Source: Saprospiraceae bacterium
GTDB lineage: Bacteria; Bacteroidota; Bacteroidia; Chitinophagales; Saprospiraceae
Assembly: GCA_016717655.1 (NCBI GenBank)
Contig: JADKFC010000006.1
Span: 186,001-250,000, forward strand
Reading direction: 5' to 3'
DNA length: 64,000 nt
Below, in pieces: positions 44,979 through 53,123 of this stretch; position 1 is the first letter of the stretch, and every line of letters starts with the position of its first letter. Both the position numbers and the translations under genes were made by a program. The notes beneath the pieces were generated by a model. The model was not told the DNA's origin, ran no database searches, and was given only the letters and a program-made list of their open reading frames with translations.

Positions 44979-45124
44979 AATCAAGTATTACGTTTTTTGT
45001 TTTTGAGATCCTTTAAAACCATACGTCTTAAAAACTCAGGAAGAGAGGCCATTCCAAAAAACCGATTGCCTTCACGTTCATTCCCAAAGTGAACTTATCT
45101 TGAGCCGATGTATGGTTTTTTTTA
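44979..45124 (+). ncRNA. Candidate structured small RNA of unknown class
   Basis: AAAACCATACGTC (45015-45027) pairs with GATGTATGGTTTT (45107-45119) over 13 bp with one G-U. Nested inside, CTCAGGA (45035-45041) pairs with TCTTGAG (45098-45104) over 7 bp, again with one G-U. Between them two small hairpins are possible (GAGGC/GCCTT at 45045-45072, GTTCA/TGAAC at 45076-45094). Eight or more T follow, like a terminator. A -7 box is upstream. The wobble pairs favour RNA over a plain DNA palindrome. The length from the outer helix is about 110 nt, similar to 6S-type RNAs of Bacteroidota, but I cannot identify the class. A minus-strand open frame of about 37 codons overlaps it. Confidence 0.4.
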
Positions 45125-46726
45125 TTGAACATACACCAGTTTTCCTGAATAGGTTTTTCCCGAAGCAGTGATTCGATAGACGTACAAACCACTGCCCAGT
45201 CCTAAGCGCTGGCCACTCATGATGGTTTCTTGTTTTCCACCAGCTTGGTATTCATTGACAGGCATGGCAATACGTTGACCGGTCATGGCAATTAGTTCCA
45301 CCATGATGGTTCCTGGTCTGGCCAATTCATATCGAATGTGGATTGAGCCATCCTGTTCCACAAAGCCATAATGAGATAAGCCTTGTTTTAAAGGCACATC
45401 GGCCACAGAAGAAGCTAAACATTCTATTCCCATATTGTCTACACGATCAAATTCCTGACCTAAAATAGTATCTACTGCCGTGGCAGGCACACAGAGCCAT
45501 GACTCGAGTAAGGTAGCATAGATAGACCTGAAGTCAGTGCTGTGTTTGAGATTGCCATTTCCATCCAGTTGGGTGAGGCTGGGCAGTTGGCCCAATGCAC
45601 CATTTCCTTGCAGCGCAGAACCGAATAAGAGAACGGGAGCTGCGGTACCATGATCAGTACCTCCTGCATTCTCTGCCACTCTTCTTCCAAATTCACTAAA
45701 TGTTACAGAAAGTACATTGTTGGATAGGCCAGAGCCCAGGTCATCGTAAAACTCAGAGACCGCAGCTGAAAGTTGTGACATCAGTCTGGGATGGTCTGAG
45801 TTTTGATTTTCATGGGTATCAAAGCCATCCAACGTGACCATGTACAATCTGGTACCAAGGTTTCCTTTGATCAGTTTTGCTACAATGGAAAGTTGTTGGC
45901 TCAATGGATTGTTGGAATACACCACATCATTGCTCCCAGCTTTGAAAGCATTGCTGATAACTGGCGCATATTTATAGGTGACATTTAAAACTGAACGAAG
46001 GAAGCCTACCTGATCTCCATAATAGCAATCATCCGGCAGGTTTTGGGCATCGTAGTAAAAACCTCTCTCAGCAATTTCAATGAGTTTGTCTGGAGTATTA
46101 AAATTGACTGCGAGGTCAATTCGTTCAGGATCGTTAAAGGCAATGTTGCTGCCACTGTTGACTTTGATCGCACCCGGTATTTCAGGAAGGTTTTCCAAAT
46201 AATCGGGTTGATTATTGAGCAGGTACCTGCCTAACCATCCTGATTTGTTGGCATCTGTTTCAATTGCAGGGTTGGCAGTATTCCAAATATCGGAGGATGT
46301 AAAGTGAGACAGGTTGTGGTCTTGATATCCCACCCCGCTGATAACTTTCATGGCACCCTTGTTCCAAAGTTTGGTAAGGGAGCTGGTTGTTTTGGGCATA
46401 GCCAGCTCAGGGGACAGACTCCAAGTGTCAGCCAGTGGTATGTAAATAGAAGGTCGCTTGCTTTTATAGGTGCCAAAGTCATAGACCGGTATAATGGTAT
46501 TCAAACCATCATTACCTCCCTTGAGTCTGATCAAAACCAATATTCTTTCATTGCCATCGGGTGGATTCAATAGGGGAGCTGCCAGCGCATTGACAGAAAA
46601 GCCTCCCATTGCCAATCCAACACCACCGGTTATTCCCAGCGTTTGCAGAAAATCGCGCCTGCTCCACATTTTGTGGTCGGCTTGATTGCAGCTCGTTGAG
46701 TTTTTACTTTTGTTGCTCATGGTCAT
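45122..46726 (-). CDS. DUF1501 family protein with Tat signal and T9SS sorting domain
   Basis: A 534-residue protein. Residues 20-50 are a twin-arginine signal (MWSRRDFLQTLGITGGVGLA). The DUF1501 core has ERILVLIRLKGGNDGLNTIIPV, GYQDHNLSHFTSSDIW, MVTLDGFDTHENQNSDHPR and SVTFSEFGRRVAENAGGTDHG, the sulfatase/alkaline-phosphatase-like metal residues of the family. The last ~80 residues match a T9SS sorting domain (GQRLGLGSGLYVYRITASGKTYSGKLVY). Its ATG directly follows the stop of the DUF1800 gene, and the two families are regular partners. The function of the pair is not established. Confidence 0.9.
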   Translation of the reverse strand: MTMSNKSKNSTSCNQADHKMWSRRDFLQTLGITGGVGLAMGGFSVNALAAPLLNPPDGNERILVLIRLKGGNDGLNTIIPVYDFGTYKSKRPSIYIPLADTWSLSPELAMPKTTSSLTKLWNKGAMKVISGVGYQDHNLSHFTSSDIWNTANPAIETDANKSGWLGRYLLNNQPDYLENLPEIPGAIKVNSGSNIAFNDPERIDLAVNFNTPDKLIEIAERGFYYDAQNLPDDCYYGDQVGFLRSVLNVTYKYAPVISNAFKAGSNDVVYSNNPLSQQLSIVAKLIKGNLGTRLYMVTLDGFDTHENQNSDHPRLMSQLSAAVSEFYDDLGSGLSNNVLSVTFSEFGRRVAENAGGTDHGTAAPVLLFGSALQGNGALGQLPSLTQLDGNGNLKHSTDFRSIYATLLESWLCVPATAVDTILGQEFDRVDNMGIECLASSVADVPLKQGLSHYGFVEQDGSIHIRYELARPGTIMVELIAMTGQRIAMPVNEYQAGGKQETIMSGQRLGLGSGLYVYRITASGKTYSGKLVYVQ

Positions 46727-48199
46727 TTATTTTAGTTGGTATTCCGGCTGTGCTGCCAGGTATTGAAGCAATAAGATCAGTTGAAGGGGGGCATACTCCC
46801 AATAGAGATTCCATTGACCACTGGCAAAATAATTTTCGGGCACTTCGGCCTTAAAGACTTTTACCGCCTCATCGTATTCTCTTTGAGTTTGGAAGCCATT
46901 GGGCAGGATGTAATCACAAACAGCCTGAACCACCACAGCGGGATCTGATTCCACATTGCTGACCAGTGACAGGGCCAGGTCTCTGACTTGTTCAATCTGA
47001 TTGTTTTGTTGTTGGTAGTAATAAAGCATGATGTTAAAGATGCCCTCAAATCTGAATGGAAGGGTAGAGGAGGTAATCCAGGCTCTGTTGCCTTTCCATC
47101 CGGAAACATCGGTAGGATTCAGCAGCCGTTGATCAAATTCATCGGAACCGTAGACAATGTATTGATTCAGGATATCATTGTTGGGAAAATTCAATTCATT
47201 GAGAAAGGTCAGAAAATACTCGATATGACCGGGTATCACCGTTCCAACGGTAGCATCATCAAAAAAGTGAACAGATGTAAAAAGTGTTTCCATTACCGGG
47301 GCCAGTTCAAAGTTGTTTTGTCTGAAAATCAGTGCCAATTGATTGACTACTTCTTCATCGATATCCGGGTTTACAAAGTGGGCATATATCTTTTTGCATA
47401 TGTATTGGCTTACCTGTACAGGACGTTCATTAAAAATGAGGTCAATTACTTCATTGTAGCCAAAATTGCCCGTCTTACCAAAAATGGTTTTTTGGCCGTT
47501 GTCCCAAAAAGCGGGAACAAAAGTGATATCTCCGCAAAGATTGGCCAATTCTATGCCATTCCAACCAGAGAGCGCTCTAGCCGCGTTGACAATATCGGCC
47601 TGGGTATAACCATTGTCTACGCCAAGGGTAAAGAGTTCAAACAACTCGCGGGCAAAGTTCTCATTGGGTTGAAATCGAGTGTTTTGGACCCCATCCAAAA
47701 AGACAAGCATGGCTGGGGTTGTACCCATTTCTTTGACAAAAGTTTTGAAATTACCCAGCGAATGTTTTTGAAGCAAATGATGGTATTCATACATCCAGGA
47801 AGGACAAACGTATTTATCTAAACGTGTGACAAAGTGGTTGTGCCAAAACATCGACATCCTCTCCCGAAGGTCATTGGTGCGCATGTCATTGACCCAGTTA
47901 TTAACCCAGGATATTATTTGCTGTACTATCTGCGCATTCCTTTCTTCCTCAATAGGACTATAGTTGGCAATGGTCCAGTTGGCCCAGGGAGGGGCAGGGG
48001 CAGGAGCAAGATTTTTTGCTTTGGCAACAATGGATTTTGCCAGGCTTACCGGATGTTGTAAGATGGCCTGGTCAATGACTGCTTTGGAAGCTCCAAAGGC
48101 CATGCGTCGATATAGATGGATGGCCCTCCTCCGATCCCAGGGCTGACTAGGGGTCGGCTGGTAAGGTGAAAGGTCTGACGGTGCACAATTAAACGGCAT
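46727..48199 (-). CDS. DUF1800 family protein
   Basis: A 490-residue protein of the DUF1800 family. Typical elements are RRAIHLYRRMAFGASKAVID near the N-terminus, MFWHNHFVTRLDKY, NENFARELFELFTLGVDNGYTQADIVNAARALSGW, and DVSGWKGNRAWITSSTLPFR. No clear signal peptide is seen at the chosen start, although the family is normally exported with DUF1501. It is the first gene of the two-gene operon; the DUF1501 start codon abuts its stop. The enzymatic activity is unknown. Confidence 0.9.
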   Translation of the reverse strand: MPFNCAPSDLSPYQPTPSQPWDRRRAIHLYRRMAFGASKAVIDQAILQHPVSLAKSIVAKAKNLAPAPAPPWANWTIANYSPIEEERNAQIVQQIISWVNNWVNDMRTNDLRERMSMFWHNHFVTRLDKYVCPSWMYEYHHLLQKHSLGNFKTFVKEMGTTPAMLVFLDGVQNTRFQPNENFARELFELFTLGVDNGYTQADIVNAARALSGWNGIELANLCGDITFVPAFWDNGQKTIFGKTGNFGYNEVIDLIFNERPVQVSQYICKKIYAHFVNPDIDEEVVNQLALIFRQNNFELAPVMETLFTSVHFFDDATVGTVIPGHIEYFLTFLNELNFPNNDILNQYIVYGSDEFDQRLLNPTDVSGWKGNRAWITSSTLPFRFEGIFNIMLYYYQQQNNQIEQVRDLALSLVSNVESDPAVVVQAVCDYILPNGFQTQREYDEAVKVFKAEVPENYFASGQWNLYWEYAPLQLILLLQYLAAQPEYQLK

Positions 48200-48402
48200 G
48201 ATATATAAATTTCACAAGGTGAAGATGAGTAGTTCCTTACGTTGCTTTGTAAACGAAAATCAATTTAAAACCCATATAAATGATGGGGATGATTAAGTTT
48301 TGCAAGATAAATTTAATAAAATTTGACGTATTCTGGCATAACGATGAAATGGAAAAAATTGTTACATATGTGATTTCAAAATTAAAGCCAGCAAATTAAC
48401 CC

Positions 48403-48410
48403 TAACTTTG
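48403..48410 (+). promoter_or_regulatory. -7 promoter box of the DUF202 gene
   Basis: TAACTTTG matches TAnnTTTG and is 17 bp before the ATG at 48428. Confidence 0.5.
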
Positions 48411-48427
48411 GCAGTAAAATAAAATAG

Positions 48428-48739
48428 ATGAGCGATACTGAATTGAATAAGGATCTGATTTTGAGAGAGCAGCTGGCCTTACAAAGAACCAGGTTGGCCA
48501 ATCAGTCTACGTTTTTATCCTTTCTGCGCTCTGCGATGTATTTTTTAATTGCCGGATTGAGCATCCACAACTTTTATACTGTGGGCAGTGGCCTGGTGAT
48601 TGAACTGTTTTTGTTTGGTTTTGCGGCCTTACTTTTCATAATGGGTTTCATCAATTACTCGTATCAATTGCGGTTGATCAAAAAAAGTGAGATCCATGTA
48701 GGTGCCTACAAAGTAGAGTATTTACTTAAAAAAAAGTAA
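48428..48739 (+). CDS. DUF202 family membrane protein
   Basis: A 103-residue protein of the YidH/DUF202 family. The conserved N-terminal part LALQRTRLANQSTFLSFLRSAM is followed by two membrane helices (YFLIAGLSIHNFYTVGS, IELFLFGFAALLFIMGFINYSY) and a basic C-terminus. The family has no proved function. It is monocistronic and converges on the exonuclease gene with a 20-bp gap. Confidence 0.83.
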   Translation: MSDTELNKDLILREQLALQRTRLANQSTFLSFLRSAMYFLIAGLSIHNFYTVGSGLVIELFLFGFAALLFIMGFINYSYQLRLIKKSEIHVGAYKVEYLLKKK

Positions 48740-48759
48740 TTGAACACTTATACAACTAC

Positions 48760-49494
48760 TCAGGCAAATTCTATTTGGTCATCGGCTATCCAATCCATAA
48801 GCGATAAATGCTGAACGAGTCTAACGACTGTCACTACATCTTTTTGACAGTACAAAACGATTCTGTTGAGATCCCTATCTTCCCAATACACCCTGCCTAC
48901 CTGACTGCCATCGATGTCGTCTTTTGGAGTAGGGATGTCCAGTGTGGTTGCAATGAGTTCGAGTGATGTATAATTTTTGATATCACCAAACCGCCAAAGT
49001 TCCATCGTGTCAATGATAAATTCTGTCTGCCAGGGTTTTTTGCCAGAGATGCTAAGTAAAGGAGGAAGGCTGATTTGGTGTTTCACCATTCTCCGACAAA
49101 TAAATGGAATATCAAATTCCCTGACATTGTGCCCGCACAAAAAACAATTATTCGGGTCGGGATAGTGTTCTTCCAGCAGCTTTGAAAACGAGGTAAGAAT
49201 TGCCTTTTCATCGTGGCCGCTAAAACTTTTTATTCTCAGTTTGGATTCAGAATTGAGATAGCCCACAGAAATGCAGATGATTTTTGAAAATTCAGCAAAA
49301 ATGCCTGCTTTTTCTTTATAAAGGGCTGCAATTCCTTCCTTATTGGAAATTTCAAGGCTTTTTTGGATAGAAATTGCCTTTTTGGCCCATAATTTTTGAA
49401 AAGTTTCACTGATTTGGCTGAATTCTGCTTTTTCAGATACAGTTTCAATGTCGAGGAAAAGTATTCGGGTAATGGTTTGGAGATTCAGGTTCAT
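48760..49494 (-). CDS. 3'-5' exonuclease, DNA polymerase B-like DnaQ fold
   Basis: A 244-residue protein with the DEDD exonuclease fold. ILFLDIETVSEKAEF holds the Exo I Asp and Glu, CFLCGHNVREFDIPFICRRM is Exo II, and NRIVLYCQKDVVTVVRLVQ is the Exo III Tyr/Asp motif (here YCQKD). The match is to the predicted PolB-associated exonuclease family (PF10108). Domains for a polymerase are absent, so it is a stand-alone nuclease, likely in repair or RNA/DNA turnover. Confidence 0.85.
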   Translation of the reverse strand: MNLNLQTITRILFLDIETVSEKAEFSQISETFQKLWAKKAISIQKSLEISNKEGIAALYKEKAGIFAEFSKIICISVGYLNSESKLRIKSFSGHDEKAILTSFSKLLEEHYPDPNNCFLCGHNVREFDIPFICRRMVKHQISLPPLLSISGKKPWQTEFIIDTMELWRFGDIKNYTSLELIATTLDIPTPKDDIDGSQVGRVYWEDRDLNRIVLYCQKDVVTVVRLVQHLSLMDWIADDQIEFA

Positions 49495-49611
49495 GCTATA
49501 GGGGTTTACACTGACTGCAAATTAATAGTATTCATTGAATTTTGCCCAATTATTTGATGTTTGCATAATAAAAATTGATCTTTGTCCCGTTATTTGGAGA
49601 AAAGATAAAAG

Positions 49612-50601
49612 ATGGAAATGAACATGAATAGCAAAACTAGACAGAATTTTACAGCCTGGGCAATTGTAGCCATAATTGGATTATTGGGTTTGAATGCCTA
49701 CCAATGGTTTATGAATAGCCAGCTGAAAACTCAAAATACCAGCCAACAATCCAATCTGCTAGAATTGGAAAAAGCACAAGCTGAGTTAGACCAGGATTAC
49801 CAGGATGCTCTTGAGCGTTTGGAAGAGTTGAGGGGTGAAAATAAGGAAGCAAATGACCTTATTGATGCCCAAAAGAAAGAATTGGAAATTCAAAAGGGCA
49901 AGATCTCTGAAATGATCTGGACCAAGAGGGAATTAGGCAAAGCAAAGGATGAACTTGCCAAATTAAACGCCCAGGTTACGGAATATGTAGCTCAGATTAC
50001 CTCTCTTAAAAATGAGAATGCAGAACTTTCTACAGCCAACAATCAATTGGCAAGCTCCAATCAGGAATTGTCGGCCAATCTTGAAATGACTAAAAAAGAG
50101 AAGGAAGAAATAGCTCAGGCCCGTGCTGTTTTGGCTTCTGACAAAGAAAAATTGTCTAAATCCAATGAGGCTCTTTATTCTAAAGTGGATATGGCCAATG
50201 CCATCAAGATCAATTTTATGGAGGTAAAAGGGTTTGAAGTTAAAGACAATGGTAAGTTGAAAGACAAGAGTAAGGCAAAAGACATTGAGATGTTAAGAAT
50301 TTGTTTTACAACCGAAACCAATTTAGTTACACCCTCAGGGTCTAAGAAATTTTTTGTCAGGATCATCAATCCACAAGGAGAAACTGTTGCCCAGGAAGAC
50401 CGAGGTTCAGGAGTGTTGACCAACAAACTTAACAATACCCAAATTCGTTATACCACCTCAGGTGATATTCAGTACGACAACAAAGATACCAATGGTTGCA
50501 TTGACTGGACACCTGGCGATAAGCTTTCGAAAGGTGGTTATGATTGCGAGTTGTACAACAATGGCTACATGGTAGGAAAAGGTAAATTTACTTTAAAATA
50601 A
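49612..50601 (+). CDS. Membrane-anchored coiled-coil protein of unknown function
   Basis: A 329-residue protein with one N-terminal membrane helix (FTAWAIVAIIGLLGLNAYQWF, about residues 12-32) and then about 150 residues of coiled coil (LLELEKAQAELDQDYQDALE to LSKSNEALYSKVDM). The C-terminal ~120 residues form a compact beta-rich domain (MLRICFTTETNLVTPSG, KFFVRIINPQGETVAQED, CIDWTPGDKLSKGGYDCELYNNGYMVGKG). Similar layouts occur in many Bacteroidota without known role. A good terminator follows. Confidence 0.75.
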   Translation: MEMNMNSKTRQNFTAWAIVAIIGLLGLNAYQWFMNSQLKTQNTSQQSNLLELEKAQAELDQDYQDALERLEELRGENKEANDLIDAQKKELEIQKGKISEMIWTKRELGKAKDELAKLNAQVTEYVAQITSLKNENAELSTANNQLASSNQELSANLEMTKKEKEEIAQARAVLASDKEKLSKSNEALYSKVDMANAIKINFMEVKGFEVKDNGKLKDKSKAKDIEMLRICFTTETNLVTPSGSKKFFVRIINPQGETVAQEDRGSGVLTNKLNNTQIRYTTSGDIQYDNKDTNGCIDWTPGDKLSKGGYDCELYNNGYMVGKGKFTLK

Positions 50602-50620
50602 ATAGGTTACAGATAATTGA

Positions 50621-50658
50621 AGAAAGACCGGCAGTACCAACTGTTGGCCTTTCTTTTT
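50621..50658 (+). terminator. Rho-independent terminator after the coiled-coil protein
   Basis: AGAAAGACCGGCAGT and ACTGTTGGCCTTTCT form a 15-bp stem with one mismatch and two G-U pairs, closed by a 4-nt loop and followed by five T. Confidence 0.85.
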
Positions 50659-50742
50659 GAAAAAATGAGCTTAATTGTTTCTAAAACAATGATTTGCATT
50701 TACAAATGACAAATCCTCTTTTTTTTAGTAAACTTTTAAGCC

Positions 50743-50750
50743 TATATTTG
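50743..50750 (+). promoter_or_regulatory. -7 promoter box of the bifunctional nuclease gene
   Basis: TATATTTG is a perfect TAnnTTTG match, 15 bp before the ATG at 50766. Confidence 0.5.
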
Positions 50751-50765
50751 CATTAATTTTATAAT

Positions 50766-51341
50766 ATGAACAAGGTCAGTCTGGAAATAGTAGCCATCAG
50801 TCATTCTGTGTCTCAGTCCCATAACTACGCCGTTATTTTGGGCGAAGTGGAAGGCAGCAGGCGACTACCCATTGTTATTGGAGGTTTTGAAGCCCAGGGC
50901 ATTGCCATCGCGGTAGAGAAAATGACACCCAATCGTCCGCTGACCCATGACTTATTTAAGGCAACACTTGACAATTTTGGCATTATTATCAGGGAGGTAG
51001 TCATCAATGATTTGTTGGATGGCATCTTTTACGCCCAGCTCATTTGCGATCAAAATGGAGATATCTCTGTTATTGATTCGCGAACTTCTGATGCCATTGC
51101 AATGGCAGTGAGATTCAATTGCCCTATTTACACCTATGACTTTATATTAGACCAGGCAGGTGTTGAGATGGATAGCGACAAAAACGAACCACTTACTCCG
51201 ACGCGGAGCATGCAAAAGCCCGGTATAACCTCTCTTTCAATTGACGAACTTGAAAGCCAGTTGGAGAAGGCCATAGAAATGGAAGACTATGAGACCGCTG
51301 CCAAATTGCGCGACGAAATTACCAATAGAAAAAGCAATTAA
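50766..51341 (+). CDS. Bifunctional nuclease family protein (DUF151) with UVR motif
   Basis: A 191-residue protein. Residues 1-130 are the DUF151 bifunctional nuclease domain: VILGEVEGSRRLPIVIGGFEAQGIAIA, PLTHDLFKATLDNFGI and DSRTSDAIAMAVRFNCPIY. Residues 155-190 are a UVR motif (LESQLEKAIEMEDYETAAKLRDEI), a helical hairpin that mediates protein contacts in UvrB/UvrC. This domain pair is common in Bacteroidota. Nuclease activity is known for some family members; the role in this cell is unknown. Confidence 0.9.
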   Translation: MNKVSLEIVAISHSVSQSHNYAVILGEVEGSRRLPIVIGGFEAQGIAIAVEKMTPNRPLTHDLFKATLDNFGIIIREVVINDLLDGIFYAQLICDQNGDISVIDSRTSDAIAMAVRFNCPIYTYDFILDQAGVEMDSDKNEPLTPTRSMQKPGITSLSIDELESQLEKAIEMEDYETAAKLRDEITNRKSN

Positions 51342-51346
51342 AACCG

Positions 51347-51763
51347 TTACAAGGGTTTATAAGCGATTGCTTTTATTTCAATCAACAAATTGGGGTGGGG
51401 CAGTTGATACACCGCAACCGTGGTTCTGGTTGGGCCCGTATGATCAAAGAAGGAGCCATAAACTTCATTGTATCCTTTAAAATCTTTCATGTCCACAAGG
51501 TAGGTAGTTATGTCTACTACATCCTTTAAACCGGAGCCTACTGCTTCCAAAAGGGTGGCAATGTTTTCAATTACTGCTCTTGTTTGTTTCTCTATATCCA
51601 ACACCCATTTGCCATCGGCCCCCAATTCTGCACCTTCATGGGTGTTGTCGGGTCGTCTGCTACTGGTTCCTGATACATAGATAAAATCACCCACTCTTTT
51701 AACATGGGGGTAGTTGCCAAGCGGCTTAGCCCTATCATCTAAGGTGGTGTTTTCAATTGGCAT
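51347..51763 (-). CDS. RidA-family protein, probable 2-aminomuconate deaminase
   Basis: A 138-residue YjgF/RidA fold protein; the ATG at 51763 is chosen over a TTG two codons upstream. Family features are GDFIYVSGTSSRRPDNTHEG, QTRAVIENIATLLEAVGSGL, DVVDITTYLVDMKDFKGYNEVY and the C-terminal LPHPNLLIEIKAIAY. RRP and the final Glu contribute to the active-site pocket. As the last gene of the kynurenine operon, overlapping the monooxygenase gene by 11 bp, it most likely deaminates 2-aminomuconate to 4-oxalocrotonate; general RidA activity on enamines is the alternative. Confidence 0.82.
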   Translation of the reverse strand: MPIENTTLDDRAKPLGNYPHVKRVGDFIYVSGTSSRRPDNTHEGAELGADGKWVLDIEKQTRAVIENIATLLEAVGSGLKDVVDITTYLVDMKDFKGYNEVYGSFFDHTGPTRTTVAVYQLPHPNLLIEIKAIAYKPL

Positions 51764-53123
51764 TTTCAAACTTTTTGGAGAGGTCCATCAATTGTGCATG
51801 CATTTCTGTTTTTGTCAATTCCGGTTGGCCTCCCTTACACCAATTTAACAACAGTTCATCTTGTGCCCGACCCTGATGCATCGCCCGGGAATAAGGAATG
51901 TCAGGTCTGAAAGTAACCAAAGAATATTTTGAATAATAATCGGGATAGGTAAATTCCAGGTCCGTTTCTATTTTCCTTTTTAACATAAAGTCAGCATCGT
52001 CAACTCTGTCTCTCATTTCATAAAAGTTATCGATGGCAAGATCCGCGATGGCATTTGTATTGACAGCCCTTTGTTTTTGAAACTCATTGAAAAGTCCCGC
52101 CCAATCACTATCCCCCATGGTATCAATCAGGTCGTCAAAGACTCTTACATCTTCAAATGAGGCATTCATGCCCTGGCCGTAAAATGGTACAATGGCATGG
52201 GCAGCATCACCCATCAATAAGGTCTTGCCGTACGCCTGCCATGGATAACATTTTACCGTACCTAAATTGCCTGTTGGGTTGTTGAAATATTCATCCACAT
52301 AGTCGGGCATATAAGGAATGAGTTCAGGATAAAAATTTTGAAAAAATGCCGCCACTTCTTCACGCGTATTCATATGATTAAATCCGTAAGGACCCTCATA
52401 TGGGTGAAACATGGTGACTGTAAAACTGCCATCCATGTTGGGCAGGGCAATGATCATAAAACTACCTCTTGGCCAGATGTGTAGTGCGTTTTTATCCAAT
52501 TTAAAATCGCCTTCAGCTGTAGGTTGGATGCTCAGTTCTTTGTACCCATGACTTAAAAAGTTTTGGGAGTAATTGAACAACAAATCGGCCGTTTTCTCCA
52601 TCATGCTTTTGCGGAGTGCAGAACCAGAACCATCTGTGCCAATTAGAATATCACCTTTTACCTCAACCGTAAATCCCGTTTTTTCATGTTTAAAATGCGC
52701 AATGCCTTTCTCCAATACAGCGTGTGTACAGGTATGGTTGAAGAACATTTCAATATTGGGAAAACTCTCGGCTTTATTGAGCAGGGCAATATTGAGTCCT
52801 CCTCTGGAAACCGAATTGATAGCTTCTCCCTCACGACCACTGTAACTTTGAAAAAAGGCATTGCCCCCATGGGGATGGATCATTCGGCCTCTCATGGGAA
52901 TACATTGTTCCAAAATTTCAGGCCTGATACCGGCAAGATCGAGGCCCAGCATGCCACGTGGTGAGAGAGCCAGGTTGATAGACCTACCGGCACTCATGCT
53001 CACTTTGCGCATGTCATCTCTTTTTTCATATAGGGCTACCTGATAACCCCTTTGGGCCATGGTAATAGCCAGTAGAGTGCCACTTAATCCGGCCCCAATA
53101 ATTACTATTTTATCTTTTTTCAT
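51753..53123 (-). CDS. kmo: Kynurenine 3-monooxygenase
   Basis: A 456-residue FAD enzyme that turns L-kynurenine into 3-hydroxykynurenine with NADPH and O2. The FAD motif is VIIGAGLSGTLLAITMAQRG (residues 6-25), SAGRSINLALSPRG is specific to the KMO group, and LMGDAAHAIVPFYGQGMNASFEDV is the second FAD/ribityl motif. Full length is normal. Its start overlaps the kynureninase stop by 4 bp (ATGA), and its stop lies inside the RidA gene start, so the operon is tightly coupled. Confidence 0.94.
   Translation of the reverse strand: MKKDKIVIIGAGLSGTLLAITMAQRGYQVALYEKRDDMRKVSMSAGRSINLALSPRGMLGLDLAGIRPEILEQCIPMRGRMIHPHGGNAFFQSYSGREGEAINSVSRGGLNIALLNKAESFPNIEMFFNHTCTHAVLEKGIAHFKHEKTGFTVEVKGDILIGTDGSGSALRKSMMEKTADLLFNYSQNFLSHGYKELSIQPTAEGDFKLDKNALHIWPRGSFMIIALPNMDGSFTVTMFHPYEGPYGFNHMNTREEVAAFFQNFYPELIPYMPDYVDEYFNNPTGNLGTVKCYPWQAYGKTLLMGDAAHAIVPFYGQGMNASFEDVRVFDDLIDTMGDSDWAGLFNEFQKQRAVNTNAIADLAIDNFYEMRDRVDDADFMLKRKIETDLEFTYPDYYSKYSLVTFRPDIPYSRAMHQGRAQDELLLNWCKGGQPELTKTEMHAQLMDLSKKFENAN

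Noticed and set aside
44983..45095. Minus-strand open frame of about 37 codons (NRFFGMASLPEFLRR) in the gap after the DUF1501 gene
   Set aside because: No start signal or family; the length is unremarkable for chance and the pairing pattern in the same place fits an RNA better. It is kept as the alternative to the RNA proposal.
46988..47821. Long plus-strand open frame opposite the DUF1800 gene
   Set aside because: Shadow of a conserved gene on the other strand; no motif, no promoter and no partner.
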